Shown: positions 26,501 through 35,820 of the stretch, one piece after another
Layout of the letters: each line of letters starts with the position of its first letter
How positions within the stretch are numbered: position 1 is the first letter of the stretch
Assembly (NCBI RefSeq): GCF_050908995.1
Contig: NC_135121.1
Coordinates: forward strand, 5,828,001-5,892,000
Direction: 5' to 3'
DNA length: 64,000 bases
DNA from: Andrena cerasifolii
Lineage: Eukaryota > Arthropoda > Insecta > Hymenoptera > Andrenidae
Made by a program: the position numbers and the translations under genes
Notes under the pieces: model-generated
Database searches by the model: none
Seen by the model: the letters and a program-made list of their open reading frames with translations, nothing else
Told to the model about the DNA's origin: nothing

Positions 26501-27572
26501 TTTTCTTTGACCACTTCAAAATTGGATGTATACATTTTAATCTCACCGAACATAATTTTTAAGTGAATTTAATTTTCAAAATATTTTATAATTATATATA
26601 GCTTTCTTTGAGGAGCACTTATAATTTATTATATAGACTATATAGGGCAAATTCCACTTATGCCCAAATCGCCCACCGCGAGCGCGATATGTAATGGAAA
26701 TCACAGGCGTTGCGGGCGATTTGGGCGTAAGTGGAATTCGCCCATAAATTACTGGCACACAGGACAGTTACTTCGAGCAATTCCTTTAATCTTCTATAAC
26801 TGACATGGGAAGATCCCGAACCCTAAAAATTCTGAAACTTTGTGAATGTGTAGGGGATTTCCTCCTGATTACAACGCAATTCTTGTTTGCTGCCCAAATT
26901 CACTCGAAGGGGGTGAAATTAACCCCTGAAAAATCAGCTGTTTTCCGATTTTGTGCTATAACTCGCGAACTGTAAGAGATGGGAAAAAAGCTTCAAGACA
27001 AAAGTTACTTCTTTTAATTAGATCTATCATTTGGCAAAACAAATTATTTTACAGTTCGCGAGTTATAACACAAAATCGGAAAATAACCGGATTTTCGGGG
27101 ATCAATTACACCCCCTTAGAGTGAATTTGGATAGCAAACAAAAATTGCGTTATAATCAGGAGTTATTTCAGAATTTTTAGAATTTGTGGGTTCACAAATG
27201 TTCCCTTGTGAGAAACTATGGTATATTATATGATTTACGTTTACGTGTATACTGGTTTATACTTATTTTAGTGTGAAAATTGATCGTGATGTATTGACAC
27301 GCATTTACGAATCACCTTGTGTGATAGTATACTTCTTGTGTACCACAGAACTAGAAACCGAAAAGTGAATTCCCGTTCTTCATTTTCAGTTGACGGGAAT
27401 CATGTTTGCCTGCATGTTAGGCAACGCGATTCGAAGACAGAAAACAGAAAGGGAGAGACGTCGATGGGAATTAAGAGAGAGCTTGGTCAATGGATATCAA
27501 CCGTTAGGGAAAACAGACCCTTTCATTACTTTTCCTGTCTACATGAGCCCTGAAGCTTCGAAGAACCCCTAG
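17496..27572 (+). CDS. Tetraspanin 2, CD63/Tsp42E-like (complete)
   Basis: Exons 17496-17570, 24472-24660, 24924-25094, 26129-26371 and 27390-27572 join in phase 0 to 286 residues. ATG sits in CCAAAATGG. Features in order: N-terminus with CIKYLL; TM1 about 15-38; small loop; TM2 about 57-74 followed by CCG (75-77) and AVRES; TM3 about 89-108 with Glu100; large loop with CCG at 148-150, SCC ending at 173, and Cys184 and Cys200; sequon Asn133; TM4 about 212-236; a 50-residue basic tail. The tail contains NGYQPL, a YxxPhi motif at 262-265 typical of endosomal sorting. As a tetraspanin it should organise membrane microdomains. It differs from tetraspanin 1 mainly in its long tail and lies head-to-tail with it. 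The first donor (GTCTGT after GTG) is weak; GTGGTC three bases earlier also keeps phase. Confidence 0.93.
18473..18880. mobile_element. ACAAGG-ended fold-back, copy 2
   Basis: ACAAGGAAAGATCCAGAACC to CGGAACCCTCCCTTGT, arms as in the copy at 634. A fragment ACAGGGTGTTCCAC just before it (18452) recalls the element end at 62675. Confidence 0.68.
19510..20193. mobile_element. Fold-back element with internal 127-bp tandem repeats
   Basis: TTAGGGCGGAGCG at the left is inverted at the right (CGCTCCGCCCTAA), with TATGTA directly repeated outside. Inside, TCTGCAGGTTTC-type units start at 19621, 19748, 19875 and 20002, exactly 127 bp apart, followed by an inverted copy. Confidence 0.75.
22318..22975 (+). 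pseudogene. Truncated Tc1-like transposase
   Basis: Starts after a TA with GGGGAGGCCGGGGATAAT, a terminal-repeat-like sequence. From ATG 22600 about 125 residues resemble the N-terminal helix-turn-helix half of Tc1/IS630-family transposases (MSREAAAKYIKKPKAF, DLPERGVKRKTT, ISWQSIRGRL, KKPLLTE). The frame then runs into unrelated repeat sequence. The catalytic DDE half is absent, so it cannot be active. Confidence 0.82.
23085..23285. mobile_element. TAGTGATCC-family fragment
   Basis: AGCAAAAGCGGAAGTAGACA and the AG-rich interior match the elements at 35066 and 35592. The right end CCCTAGAGGATCACTA is intact and the left end is missing. Confidence 0.65.
23287..23812. mobile_element. ACAAGG-ended fold-back, copy 3
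   Basis: ACAAGGGAACACCGCGAACC with an inverted right end GGTTCGCGGTGTTCCCTTGT. Long arms include GTACAACAGACAGAAAAAAA/inverted. It abuts the previous element. Confidence 0.7.
24472..24660 (+). CDS. Tetraspanin 2 exon 2: TM1 end, TM2
   Basis: Acceptor TTGCAG, donor GTAAGC. 63 codons from ITGIMIIS to the GCCGAVREST turn; same length and phase as in tetraspanin 1. Confidence 0.94.
24924..25094 (+). CDS. Tetraspanin 2 exon 3: TM3
   Basis: Acceptor TTACAG, donor GTAATA. 57 codons with TM3 (VLVLELAAAITAF) and the charged first helix of the large loop, including sequon NET. Confidence 0.93.
25095..26128 (+). other. Tetraspanin 2 intron 3
   Basis: Mostly one fold-back element at about 25355-26045. 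Confidence 0.7.
25355..26045. mobile_element. Fold-back element with GAATGGCCCCAGTGGCC ends
   Basis: CTTCCGAATGGCCCCAGTGG at the left is inverted at the right. Inner blocks (CGGGAATTTATTAGTTTCC, GGACCCTAAATCTAAAATTG) are also inverted. Fragments recur at 31988-32170 and about 36965-37179. Confidence 0.65.
26129..26371 (+). CDS. Tetraspanin 2 exon 4: large loop and TM4 start
   Basis: Acceptor CTGCAG, donor GTTTCC. 81 codons containing LHCCGYNGYQDW, KSCCRG, IAC and TGC, the four cysteine clusters that form the loop disulfides. Confidence 0.94.
26645..26743. mobile_element. Short MITE, GGGCAAATTCCACTTA ends
   Basis: Inverted ends GGGCAAATTCCACTTATGCC and GGCGTAAGTGGAATTCGCCC, 99 bp, flanked by TA-type sequence. 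A longer relative lies at 34535-34747. Confidence 0.65.
26813..27209. mobile_element. ACAAGG-ended fold-back, copy 4
   Basis: ACATGGGAAGATCCCGAACC to ATGTTCCCTTGT. Arms match copies 1 and 2, including CAGTTCGCGAGTTATA. Confidence 0.68.
27390..27572 (+). CDS. Tetraspanin 2 exon 5: TM4 end and long tail
   Basis: Acceptor TTTTCAG. 60 codons and TAG: LTGIMFACMLGNAIRR, a very basic stretch, then NGYQPL and a PFITFP segment. The tail is far longer than that of tetraspanin 1. Confidence 0.92.
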   Translation: MTGIMFACMLGNAIRRQKTERERRRWELRESLVNGYQPLGKTDPFITFPVYMSPEASKNP

Positions 27573-27661
27573 TATTGTTTTACCATAAATGTTTAATCAA
27601 TTATTCATTTACTTAATAACTCGTCATGTGCTGTTATACAACAATATTTCTAAATTTTCGT

Positions 27662-27667
27662 AATAAA
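27662..27667 (+). terminator. Poly(A) signal, tetraspanin 2
   Basis: AATAAA 90 bases after the stop, followed by a GT-rich stretch (TTTTGTGCACTTTGGTG), as expected of a cleavage site. Confidence 0.6.
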
Positions 27668-27855
27668 AGTATTATAACTTTTGTGCACTTTGGTGTTCTA
27701 AAAAATAGTATATACATCTATTTCATGGAAAAATGTTATTTTCGTGCTTTACTCCTTCAATTTCTTCCGTCTCAAATTTATTTCTATCTGTTCCTTCCAT
27801 GTGTGCAATTATATTTTTTCTTTGCAATTTTGCAGAAACAGTTAATACTTTACAG

Positions 27856-28474
27856 TAATCGCCCGAGTCCGTCGAACGGGGCTGGCGGTGGACTCATAGT
27901 GACTTGCGGACATGGTTCCGCGCAGCCAGTGGCGCGAGTGAGAGAACCGGACAACGAGCGAGAGGACACGAAAGCGTCGACTTAAAGTTGCCGTCGGGTA
28001 CGAAAGAGAGATAGCACGATACTTTGTCTCGCTCCGTCTTTCAGCTCGACCCGCGTGCGGACATAGACATATATAGTCGAAGCGTAAGCTGAGGGGGGTG
28101 TAAGATTCGCGGTAAGGGGAGCGATACAGGCAAATCGGGTAACGCAGTGGATATGCATGCCGAATGCTTCCGAAGCTAACCCGACGAGCCTGTATTTGAC
28201 TTCTGTCTTTTCCCCTCCAAACCTACCGTTTCCCTCGCCGATAGTCTCAGCTTCTGCTCCGTCTATATATGTCTATGCGTGCGGGCCCCTCCAGCTGAAA
28301 AACGGAGCGAGACAAAGTATCATGCTTTCTCTCTTTCCTACCCGACGACAACTTTGTGTCCTCTCGCTCGTTGTCCGGTTCTCTCACTCTCGTCCGCAGG
28401 CTTCCAAGAAATCGTGGGGATAGTCGCCGGACTCTCAACGGGCGGAAAAAAAACGGACTCATAACGGGCGATTA
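27856..28474. mobile_element. GC-rich fold-back element
   Basis: TAATCGCCCG at the left and CGGGCGATTA at the right, with long arms such as GAGAACCGGACAACGAGCG and its inverted copy near 28370. Open frames on both strands come from these arms. Confidence 0.6.
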
Positions 28475-28637
28475 TTGCATATCTCAAATTCGTAGTACCA
28501 CATTTTTCCATTCTAGATATATTACGTTTGTACAAACCTGCAATTGTAGATAATGTGTATAAAAAGGTTGAATATATTTCTGTATCAAATAAGAAATTGT
28601 AAAATTAAAAGTATTTTACTATTTTACAATTATACAT

Positions 28638-28643
28638 TTTATT
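28638..28643 (-). terminator. Poly(A) signal, ALKBH4
   Basis: AATAAA on the minus strand, 34 bases beyond the stop codon. Confidence 0.5.
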
Positions 28644-28677
28644 GGAAAAGTTTATTTCCCAATTTTATACTGCACGC

Positions 28678-28828
28678 TCATCGGAAGATTAAGGCTTTCT
28701 GTAAAATGTCTTCGATTTCTTCGTTCTGCGATGAATTATTTATATAAGGAGGTGTTAATTCGCGATAAGCTAAGCAAACTCGCCGGGATTTCACATCTTC
28801 CCTCAGGACACAATGTTCCCATTTGTAC
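28678..28828 (-). CDS. ALKBH4: ALKBH4 exon 5
   Basis: Acceptor TTTCAG; G completes the Arg codon, then YKWEHCVLREDVKSRRV and YREL, ending KALIFR and TGA. Supplies the third iron ligand and the oxoglutarate-binding arginines. Confidence 0.93.
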
Positions 28829-31800
28829 CTGAAACACAAGAAGAGAATTTAATACTTGTTAGACCAATGCAGTAAATATTTATAGGTGATAATGTAACAC
28901 AATCTGTTAATTATATATTATTTTATGTAGTATGCAAGATGTTTCTGTTTTAGATTTTATTTAAACGAGTATCTGCACTCCTATTACATGCAGTGTAAAA
29001 TGATTCGTATAAAGTTGTATTAGTTTAACCCTCGGTTGTCACACTGGGTCAAATTGACCCTGCCATTTTTTAAGCAAAAAACTTTTTGTCGGAACCCATA
29101 TTGCTTCAATTTTTTCTTAAGCATGATCACACTTTAAATCTCAACTTTCAACGATGGGCATATATTCGACAATGTTCAAACTTTATCTCAGAATTTTTGA
29201 GACTTAATTTAACAAATACAGGATCAAATTGACCCAGTGTGACAACGACGATCGAAAAATTAGGTGTGGCAATCGAGGGTTAAGCAATTATTTTATCAAG
29301 TCACGTAAAAAGAACTGTCTTAAGGGGGTAGGTTACCCTCGATAGCCCTAAACAAGACCTTTTTTCAAAAGCAAATTGTATTTTGTAGTTTTAATCGTTA
29401 TTCTATGAGCTTTAACACCAAAAAAGAAAAGTCTAAATATCTCTATGTACATAAAAGTTGTGAGTAAAAACGAAAAGGCGTGTACCCGGTGCACCATTTG
29501 ATGGTGAACATAAAATCTCGAAAACCGCTCCAACGATTTAGATGAAAATTTAATGAGAGATGCAGAAAGTCATTCCCTGCGATGTATCGGGAGCAAATTT
29601 TCGAAAAAAAATATATATATTTTTATGTTGAAAAATACGATTTTATCGATTTCTTGTATGAAAAATATTTATCTTTTTTTAAAGAATTTATCTCGAAAAT
29701 CTGCTCCCGACACATCGTAGGGTATGGTTTTCTGCATCTCTCATTAAATTTTCATCCAAATCCTTGGAGCGGTTTTCGAGATTTTATGTTCACCATCAAA
29801 CGGTGCACCGCGTACACGCCTTTACGTTTTTACTCACAACTTTTATGTACATAGAGATATTTAGACTTTTCTTTTTTGGTGTTAAAGCTCATAGAATAGC
29901 GATTAAAACTATAAAAAACGATCTCTCTACTCTTATTTATCACTTTACAATTTGCGTTTGAAAAAAGGCCTTTTTTAGGGCTATCGAGGGTAACCTACCC
30001 CCTTAAACAAGTATTTACATCATTGCATGTACATTATTATAATAATATATTATCTGCTATATATAAAGCATGAAAACTCTTCTACCTTGCGTCACCATAA
30101 AGCACCATAAGAGATCCCTCTGGCATTGGTAATCTTACAGCTACATCTTGAACGCCTGCATTTCCACTATTTCCATTAAATTGTAAAGTCTTGCATGCGC
30201 CCGGATATTGTGCAACACTTTTCAAATTGTATTTTGAATCTGGACCATGATAAGGTGTCATTGTTAAAACTGAATCACCCATGACATTGACAGTAACTAT
30301 TCTTTCACCCCAAATCCAACAATCATCGATGTGCGGGTCTATTGACGCTCCGCGCAATGGGTTGTACTCTAAAGTACATTGTTCCACCGTTTGAAAATCC
30401 TTGAGCACAGGTACTTCAGAGAACTTTTGTTGTACAAATCGAGTAGATCTTGGGAAACCATCGAAAGAGCCCAAACGAAGTTTTCTCTTCTTGAAATTGC
30501 ATTTTGGCCCAAAGTTCTGAATTATTAAAATTGGTTTCTCATTCATTTAAACTCCCCTCGTATTTCAGGAAAGCAATTTTTAGAGTTACAAGATGAATTT
30601 TTATTTCTTTAACTTAATGCTTCAATCGATAACTAATTACTAGTATTTTTAAACACATTGCTACTTATTCCAATATTAAATACATTTAAATTCTTTTGTA
30701 TCAATACCTGTTTCCTTCTTCCACTTTGAGATGCTTCCCAGGGTATCTCATCCAGTGCTTTCATCAATGATGCGATTTCATTAGAATTCAGAAATTCTAG
30801 CTGTTTGTGTGCAAAACAGAGATGCAACAAGGTTGGTATTAGGTTAAATAGAATTCTATTAACATAAGCTAAAAACAGTAGAATTCAGATAATCCAGCAT
30901 CTAATAAATTAGCACGCATGGCCTTGACTATGACTGTGTCTTAGGCAGAGCGTTGGGGCAGAGCTTGAACCTGGAGCGCGTAGCAGTGGGGTTTTACCCG
31001 GAGCAAGGAATATTTTTACTGCTCCAAATGCTTTTTTATTATTTGAATTTTCTTTCATTTTATAAGTGCAGATGAATGAAATGTTTTTAATAAATACCAA
31101 TTCTTAATTTTTCATCATTGAAAAAATATTATATCATAAGGCCGCACAGCCCAGTGTTAAGGAGGCATAGTACTTTCTTTGCCCGAAAATTAAGCATTCT
31201 TTATGAATTTTTTTCTATATGAAAATAAAAAGCTAGGAAGATGGGGTTTCCCGCATTAACCTAGCCCCAACCAATACTAAAGCCGGGAAGCTAAGCGAAG
31301 CTACGCTACGCGATGATATATTTTAATGTAGCTTTTGGTGGAAACGGTCTCATAAGAATGTATTGAAGCTAATTTTTTTAAAAAGCAGTTTAACTTCCCG
31401 GTGGATTCTCGGCTTAATACCGTCGGGTGTGAAACCGTCGGTAGTTCTAGTGTTAAGTGTTTTGCAAATATCTCGTAAACCAAAGCCGAGCGCCAAAAAG
31501 TTTAGAGGGAAATGTTGTTCAAAATGATGACCTTGACAACATATGTCAACGTCACTGAAATCGGAGATGCCTCCCCTAAAGCCGCGTATTCACCTGTGCA
31601 ATCGGTGCACGGCGCGCATTCGGGCTGATCCGCTTGCTGGCGGTTCATTAAAGCGTGCAATCGCGTCCGAACAATACCATGAAGTGGACGCCGCAAATTT
31701 CACTCAAGCTCGAACGCGCGCTGAGCTCCGAACGAGCAAAAAATCGGTGCGCGCCCGATGCACATTCGGGTCGAATGCACAAGTGGATACGCGGCTTAAA

Positions 31801-33762
31801 GTAAACATTTACGGTTACAAGCAATACCTGTATATAAACACCAGGAAATTCTATAGCTGTTCCACGGTGATCTGGGTGGCTTTTGTAAAGATAAAGATCC
31901 CAGCCAGGCCATGATTTATTACAATGTGGACAGTAGACGTAAGTGGGCCATGTCTGAAATATAAAATATTTATAATTCGAAACAGGACTGTAGTTCCGAA
32001 TGGCCCCAGTGGCCAATCGACACGAAGTCTGAGGGAAGGGGTGGGGAGGGTGTATGGACCCTAAATCTAAAATTGTTGCTTCGGGAATTTATTAGTTTCC
32101 GAGATATTAATAAAAAACTTTTAGTATTTCTGTTGACTTATTCCGACATAACGCATTCCACATTCCACCTTGTCCCGGGTATTAGTATTGGTTGGGGTTA
32201 GATTAGTGCGGGGAACGCGTAAAGCATGATAGCGAACTGATGTGAGTTTAGAGATTTGAACTCCGCTCTAAATGGTGATAAAGCAAGCTATTTGCTGACA
32301 CACCAGAAAAAGATACTCTAGAGGCACAAGAGAACAATCGAGAATCCAAAAAGTATAAAAAAAGTATAAAGACAAAAGTAAAGTAAGCGAAAAAGAAGAT
32401 TTTGATAGAATCAGATGAATAAGCAATTATTGTTTAACTCATGTATATCAAATGTTTAATAATGATATGTATTTTCATTTATATTCTTTAGAAATGTTTA
32501 TTTGTGTTCATATTTGTATTTAAATAAGTAAAATAGATGTGTTACAATTTACCCCGGGACTGGAGCACATTGTAACAAACGTTCAGATTTATTTAAGATG
32601 AAGCTAGATGACTAAGTGTCCAACATTTTCTCACGTACTTTCACGCAATTAATTCACCACATATGTAAGTAGTAAATCACGCAAATTATTTCGTGATTGA
32701 GGAAAACACTTTCAGGAAAAAACTGGGAAAACTTTTTTGTTACAATCTGCCCCGGTCTCATCTAGTAGCAGTTTTTCGCGAATATCTCGGAAACGAAGGT
32801 CGAGCAGCGGTAGCATGTATAGGAAAAAGTTGTTCAGAATCGTGTCCCCGACAACATATCCGAAAATCATTGAAATCGGTGAGGATGGAAAACTTCTGAA
32901 TAATTACCGAAATTATAAATAATTAATTAACTAAATAATTATTTATAATTTTTAATTAAAAGAAATTTCAAATTTGAAATTTTTTAGTAAATTTCATATG
33001 TTTAGTGCGCAAAGGATACTCGAACTTTTACATATATCAACATTATTATTCCTTTGGATGTAACATTCCATTTATTATTATTGAATCTGACCATTTTAGG
33101 AACTTTGTTCGTAAATTGAATCCAGCTCATAAAATTCCAATTCGAAAGACATTTTCAAACAATTTACTTAACGTAAAGTTTCAAGATTACAAACAGTCAA
33201 TAATCAGTGTGAAATCCAAAGATGCAGTTCTACTTTTAGATGGATGGAAAAATTCATCATTCAACAATAAGTATGTTATTACAATTCTAAATTTAATGAA
33301 TACGATATGTCCATGCAGATTACGGCGTTCCACAGTCTGCAACGTTGTTTTTCAAACAATATGATTTTATATAGTAAAACACACGAACGTAATAAAGTTA
33401 AGCTATTTACTGTCTTATTCTACACGCAGAGAATTCACTTTTCTACGATAGGTGAGATACAGACCCACCTCTGGCGTTCAGTATGTGAAATGACATATAA
33501 ATAACGTATATAATTCAAGTATGTTAAAGGAATATATATAATTCTGGACGGCGAACAATAATCCAAGCGAAACTGAAATAAAATTTTAAGCAGAAAAGAA
33601 GAATCAACGATATACCCATTGATTAATTAAAACTATATAATATCTAAAATCATCTCTAACCTCTAATTGAGTTTTGAGGTCCGGCTTCGTTATATTATAT
33701 TCACTTTCACAGATAAGACACGATCTTATGCCTTTGCAACCACAAGGTCGAATTGTTTCCAT
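28678..33762 (-). CDS. ALKBH4: ALKBH4, Fe(II)/2-oxoglutarate dioxygenase (complete)
   Basis: Five exons on the minus strand: 33661-33762, 31828-31953, 30708-30800, 30086-30516 and 28678-28828. They give 300 residues, close to the 302 of human ALKBH4. The order of features fits the family: N-terminal CGCKGIRSCLICE, then FPGVYI, WEASQSGRRKQ, FGPKCNFKKRKL, the iron-binding DPHIDD (His169 and Asp171, the same numbers as I recall for the human protein), the third ligand candidate His256 in RYKWEH, and the 2-oxoglutarate-binding RRVCLAYREL. ALKBH4 enzymes oxidatively remove methyl groups; actin Lys84 demethylation is the best described role, and DNA 6mA activity is debated. The gene is convergent with tetraspanin 2 and its introns are full of MITEs. 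Confidence 0.94.
29029..29279. mobile_element. TTAA-flanked piggyBac-like MITE (CCCTCGGTTG ends)
   Basis: TTAA at 29025-29028 and 29280-29283. Ends CCCTCGGTTGTCACACTGGG and CAATCGAGGG, with a second GACCCAGTGTGACAAC block inside the right end. A relative sits at 47144-47695. Confidence 0.75.
29324..30002. mobile_element. TTAA-flanked fold-back element (GGGGGTAGGTTACC ends)
   Basis: TTAA at 29320-29323 and 30003-30006. GGGGGTAGGTTACCCTCGAT is inverted exactly at the right. Arms of about 300 bp encode mirror open frames (MERFSRFYVHHQ on both strands), which are repeats, not genes. Confidence 0.8.
30086..30516 (-). CDS. ALKBH4: ALKBH4 exon 4, catalytic core
   Basis: Acceptor ATTCAG, donor GTAGAA; 431 bp, ending two bases into an Arg codon. 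Contains FGPKCNFKKRKL, DPHIDDCWIWGERIV and PEGSLMVLYGDA. Confidence 0.95.
30708..30800 (-). CDS. ALKBH4: ALKBH4 exon 3
   Basis: Acceptor AAACAG, donor GTATTG; 31 codons, LEFLNSNEIASL to WEASQSGRRKQ. The last block is nearly identical to human WKLSQSGRRKQ. Confidence 0.93.
30801..31827 (-). other. ALKBH4 intron between exons 2 and 3
   Basis: Contains the PIF-like MITE at 31580-31796. Nothing else recognised. Confidence 0.7.
31580..31796. mobile_element. PIF/Harbinger-like MITE
   Basis: AGCCGCGTATTCACCTGTGC and an inverted right end GTGGATACGCGGCT, flanked by TAA at 31577-31579 and 31797-31799 (TWA target). It ends 29 bases from the splice donor of ALKBH4 exon 2. Confidence 0.72.
31828..31953 (-). 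CDS. ALKBH4: ALKBH4 exon 2
   Basis: Acceptor ATTTCAG, donor GTATTG; 42 codons including TYVYCPHC and IEFPGVYIQ. Only the last block aligns clearly with the human FPGV region. Confidence 0.85.
31988..32170. mobile_element. Fragment of the 25355-type element
   Basis: TAGTTCCGAATGGCCCCAGT and the following blocks match the left arm at 25355-25540. The other arm is missing. Confidence 0.6.
33005..33300 (+). pseudogene. hAT-type transposase fragment
   Basis: About 100 residues with IPFIIIESDHFRNFV, KIPIRKTFSNNLL and KDAVLLLDGWKNSS resemble the region before the catalytic core of hAT transposases (the DUF659-type segment). No BED finger before it and no dimerisation domain after it are visible, so it is a broken remnant. 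It lies antisense in an ALKBH4 intron. Confidence 0.72.
33661..33762 (-). CDS. ALKBH4: ALKBH4 exon 1
   Basis: 34 codons beginning METIRPCGCKGIRSC and ending TQLE before donor GTTAGA. The cysteine-rich start is diagnostic of ALKBH4 among AlkB homologues. Confidence 0.92.
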
Positions 33763-34152
33763 CTTTTAAAGAAATTAGTCTGTGACAATTCATTGTCCCT
33801 GAAACAAGCATTACTGAAAACTGCTGAAAACTGACAACAAAGTGAACACAGTCACGTATGGTCAGGTATCACCACAGATGGGGTATTGGGAAATATTGTG
33901 AGAGCGCCATCTACTAAAGTAAGCTCTGTAATCGGGTCAATCGCGTTACAGGACGGGTGTCACACAAGTATTGAAATATTGCAATAATGTTTTTGTCATT
34001 AAATAGTCTGTTAAATTTTACAAAATCGATCATCAAACAGTCGAAATTCCCAATACTGCCAATAATAGGTGACAACTAACCCGATTAGACAGCTTTAATT
34101 GTCCCCACCAGATGGCGTAGCGGAAATAAGAAAATGCCAATAGGTAGAGCAC

Positions 34153-34173
34153 TAGGTTAGGTTAGGTTAGGTT
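34153..34173 (+). repeat. Short (TTAGG)n tract
   Basis: Three full TTAGG units with a partial one on the left. TTAGG is the usual insect telomere repeat; this short tract is interstitial. Confidence 0.6.
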
Positions 34174-34372
34174 CATTTCATTTTTCCCTTGGACAGTTAC
34201 AAAAAATTATACTCGTCATACCAAAGCGGCATTTCAAGAAAACTTATGTAGCCCAACGAACTCTAGTTCCTTCTAAAACATTTCTATCTCCCCATTCTGA
34301 GCATTCTTCCCTCATACTCTCATGTCTCATACCTTGTTACATCTGTGATTATGCTAATATATTGATACAAGT

Positions 34373-34795
34373 AGAGCACTAAAAAGGTGAGTATGCGCAT
34401 CCGCCATATTGGGTCCTCTGGAGCAAGAAGATTGAGTATAAATGTAATAAAATACTCTAATAACGTATATTTTGTTTATAAAGTGAATCTGACAATACCC
34501 AAAAAGGCGGGTACACTATAATCTTTTCTATCTAGGGTGAATTCCACTTACGCCGAATTTTCCGTTTTTGTAATAAAATGAATATCATAAATTATATATT
34601 CCTGTTTTCGAGTTGTCATTTATATTTAAAAACCTGTAGTTTCCGATAATGCCTTTTTCTCTTCCATATTCCAAGAGATTTTTCATAAATTTCGAAACGA
34701 GAACCACGGGCGTTGCGGGCGATTTGAGCGTAAGTGGAATTCGCCCCTAGAGGACCCAATATGGCGGATGCGCATACTCACCTGTTTAGTGCTCT
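34373..34795. mobile_element. Fold-back element with nested MITE
   Basis: AGAGCACTAAAAAGGTGAGT at the left is inverted at the right, followed by a shared CGCCATATTGGGTCCTCT block. Inside sits 34535-34747 (GGGTGAATTCCACTTACGCC, inverted at the right, CTAG on both sides), related to 26645-26743. Confidence 0.68.
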
Positions 34796-34913
34796 CGGGG
34801 CGGTACTCTTAGTTGCTACTTATTTTTAAGCATTTGCTTAAAAATAAGTAGCGACTAAGAATACCGCCCTATTATAGGATATGCTTTACGTCTTGGGTGT
34901 ATTTCAATGAGAA

Positions 34914-35358
34914 TATATCGTAAATGAAACTCGGTCGAGGTGGCGCCCTGTTCGTAGTGGTCAGGATAGCGTCTGAACATGTGCGTGATGGCGCCGTGAC
35001 GTCAAATCAATCAACGCCAAGATGGCAGATGATGGGAAACGAATCGACGCTATCTTGAGCACTACTAGTGATCCTCTAGGGAGTGATTGGAACAACGTGT
35101 ATCGTCGCTGATTGGTTGCCGGCGATTTGGAGCAAAAGCGGAAGTAGACAGGAAAGAAACTGTAAAAAAGAAAAAAACACAAATACTGATAGTAAGAGAC
35201 AGAAATACTGACGGGAAGAGAGATAAATACTGGTAGAAAGAGATAGATATGTTTATTTCCGGTTTTGCTCTAAGATGGCTGCGGTTGCACCGATCACTCC
35301 CTAGAGGATCACTAGAGCACTACGATCAGAGCGCCACCTCGACCGAGTTTCATTGCGA
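34914..35358. mobile_element. Outer fold-back (TGAAACTCGGTCGAGG) carrying an insert
   Basis: TGAAACTCGGTCGAGGTGGC is inverted at 35333-35353 and occurs a third time at about 35552. Element 35066-35314 lies within. Confidence 0.6.
35066..35314. mobile_element. TAGTGATCC-ended element, copy 1
   Basis: TAGTGATCCTCTAGGGAGTG and the exact inverted end. The 9-bp duplication GAGCACTAC occurs at 35057-35065 and 35315-35323. Confidence 0.75.
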
Positions 35359-35591
35359 TACATTTTCATTTAGTACTTTTTCGCGTGTGAACACTAAAAT
35401 TTAGTCAAGTAGATTAGTAAAACAATGGTAAATTACTAAATTACTCGCTATTCGACTAAATTACTCGACGTGTCTGTTCCAGCCTTAATTGTGGGACAGC
35501 TTACCACGGTTGGCTTTTTTTCATCGCTAACATTCTACAGAATGTATCGCAATGAAACTCGGTCGAGGTGGCGCTCTGATCGCAGTGCTCA

Positions 35592-35820
35592 TAGTGATCC
35601 TCTAGGGAGTTATCGGTATAACCGCAACCACCTTGGAGCAAAACCGGAAATAAACATATCTATCTCTTTCTATCAGTATCTCTCTCTCTCTTTCCGTCAG
35701 TATTTCTGTCTCTTTCTTTTCTACAGTTTCTTTCTCTGTCTACTTCCGCTTTTACTCCAAAATCGCGGCAACCAATCAGCGACCACACACGTTGTCCGCT
35801 CACTCCCTAGAGGATCACTA
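35592..35820. mobile_element. TAGTGATCC-ended element, copy 2
   Basis: Same ends as copy 1, interior inverted relative to it. Duplication AGTGCTCA at 35584-35591 and 35821-35828. It has inserted into another copy of the TGAAACTCGG repeat. Confidence 0.78.

Larger units (their letters stand above)
26372..27389 (+). other. Tetraspanin 2 intron 4
   Basis: Contains the MITE at 26645-26743 and the ACAAGG fold-back at 26813-27209; otherwise AT-rich. Confidence 0.75.
27573..28677. other. Convergent 3' gap between tetraspanin 2 and ALKBH4
   Basis: Holds both poly(A) signals and one fold-back element. No coding sequence seen. Confidence 0.7.
28829..30085 (-). other. ALKBH4 last intron
   Basis: Largely two TTAA-flanked elements placed almost end to end (29029-29279 and 29324-30002). 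Confidence 0.75.
31954..33660 (-). other. ALKBH4 first intron
   Basis: Contains a repeat fragment at 31988-32170 and a hAT transposase remnant on the opposite strand at about 33005-33300. Confidence 0.7.

Noticed and set aside
29348..29961. Mirror frames MERFSRFYVHHQ on both strands
   Set aside because: They are the two arms of the TTAA-flanked fold-back, not genes.
34153..34173. TTAGG tract as a telomere
   Set aside because: Only about four units in the middle of gene-bearing DNA, so interstitial.
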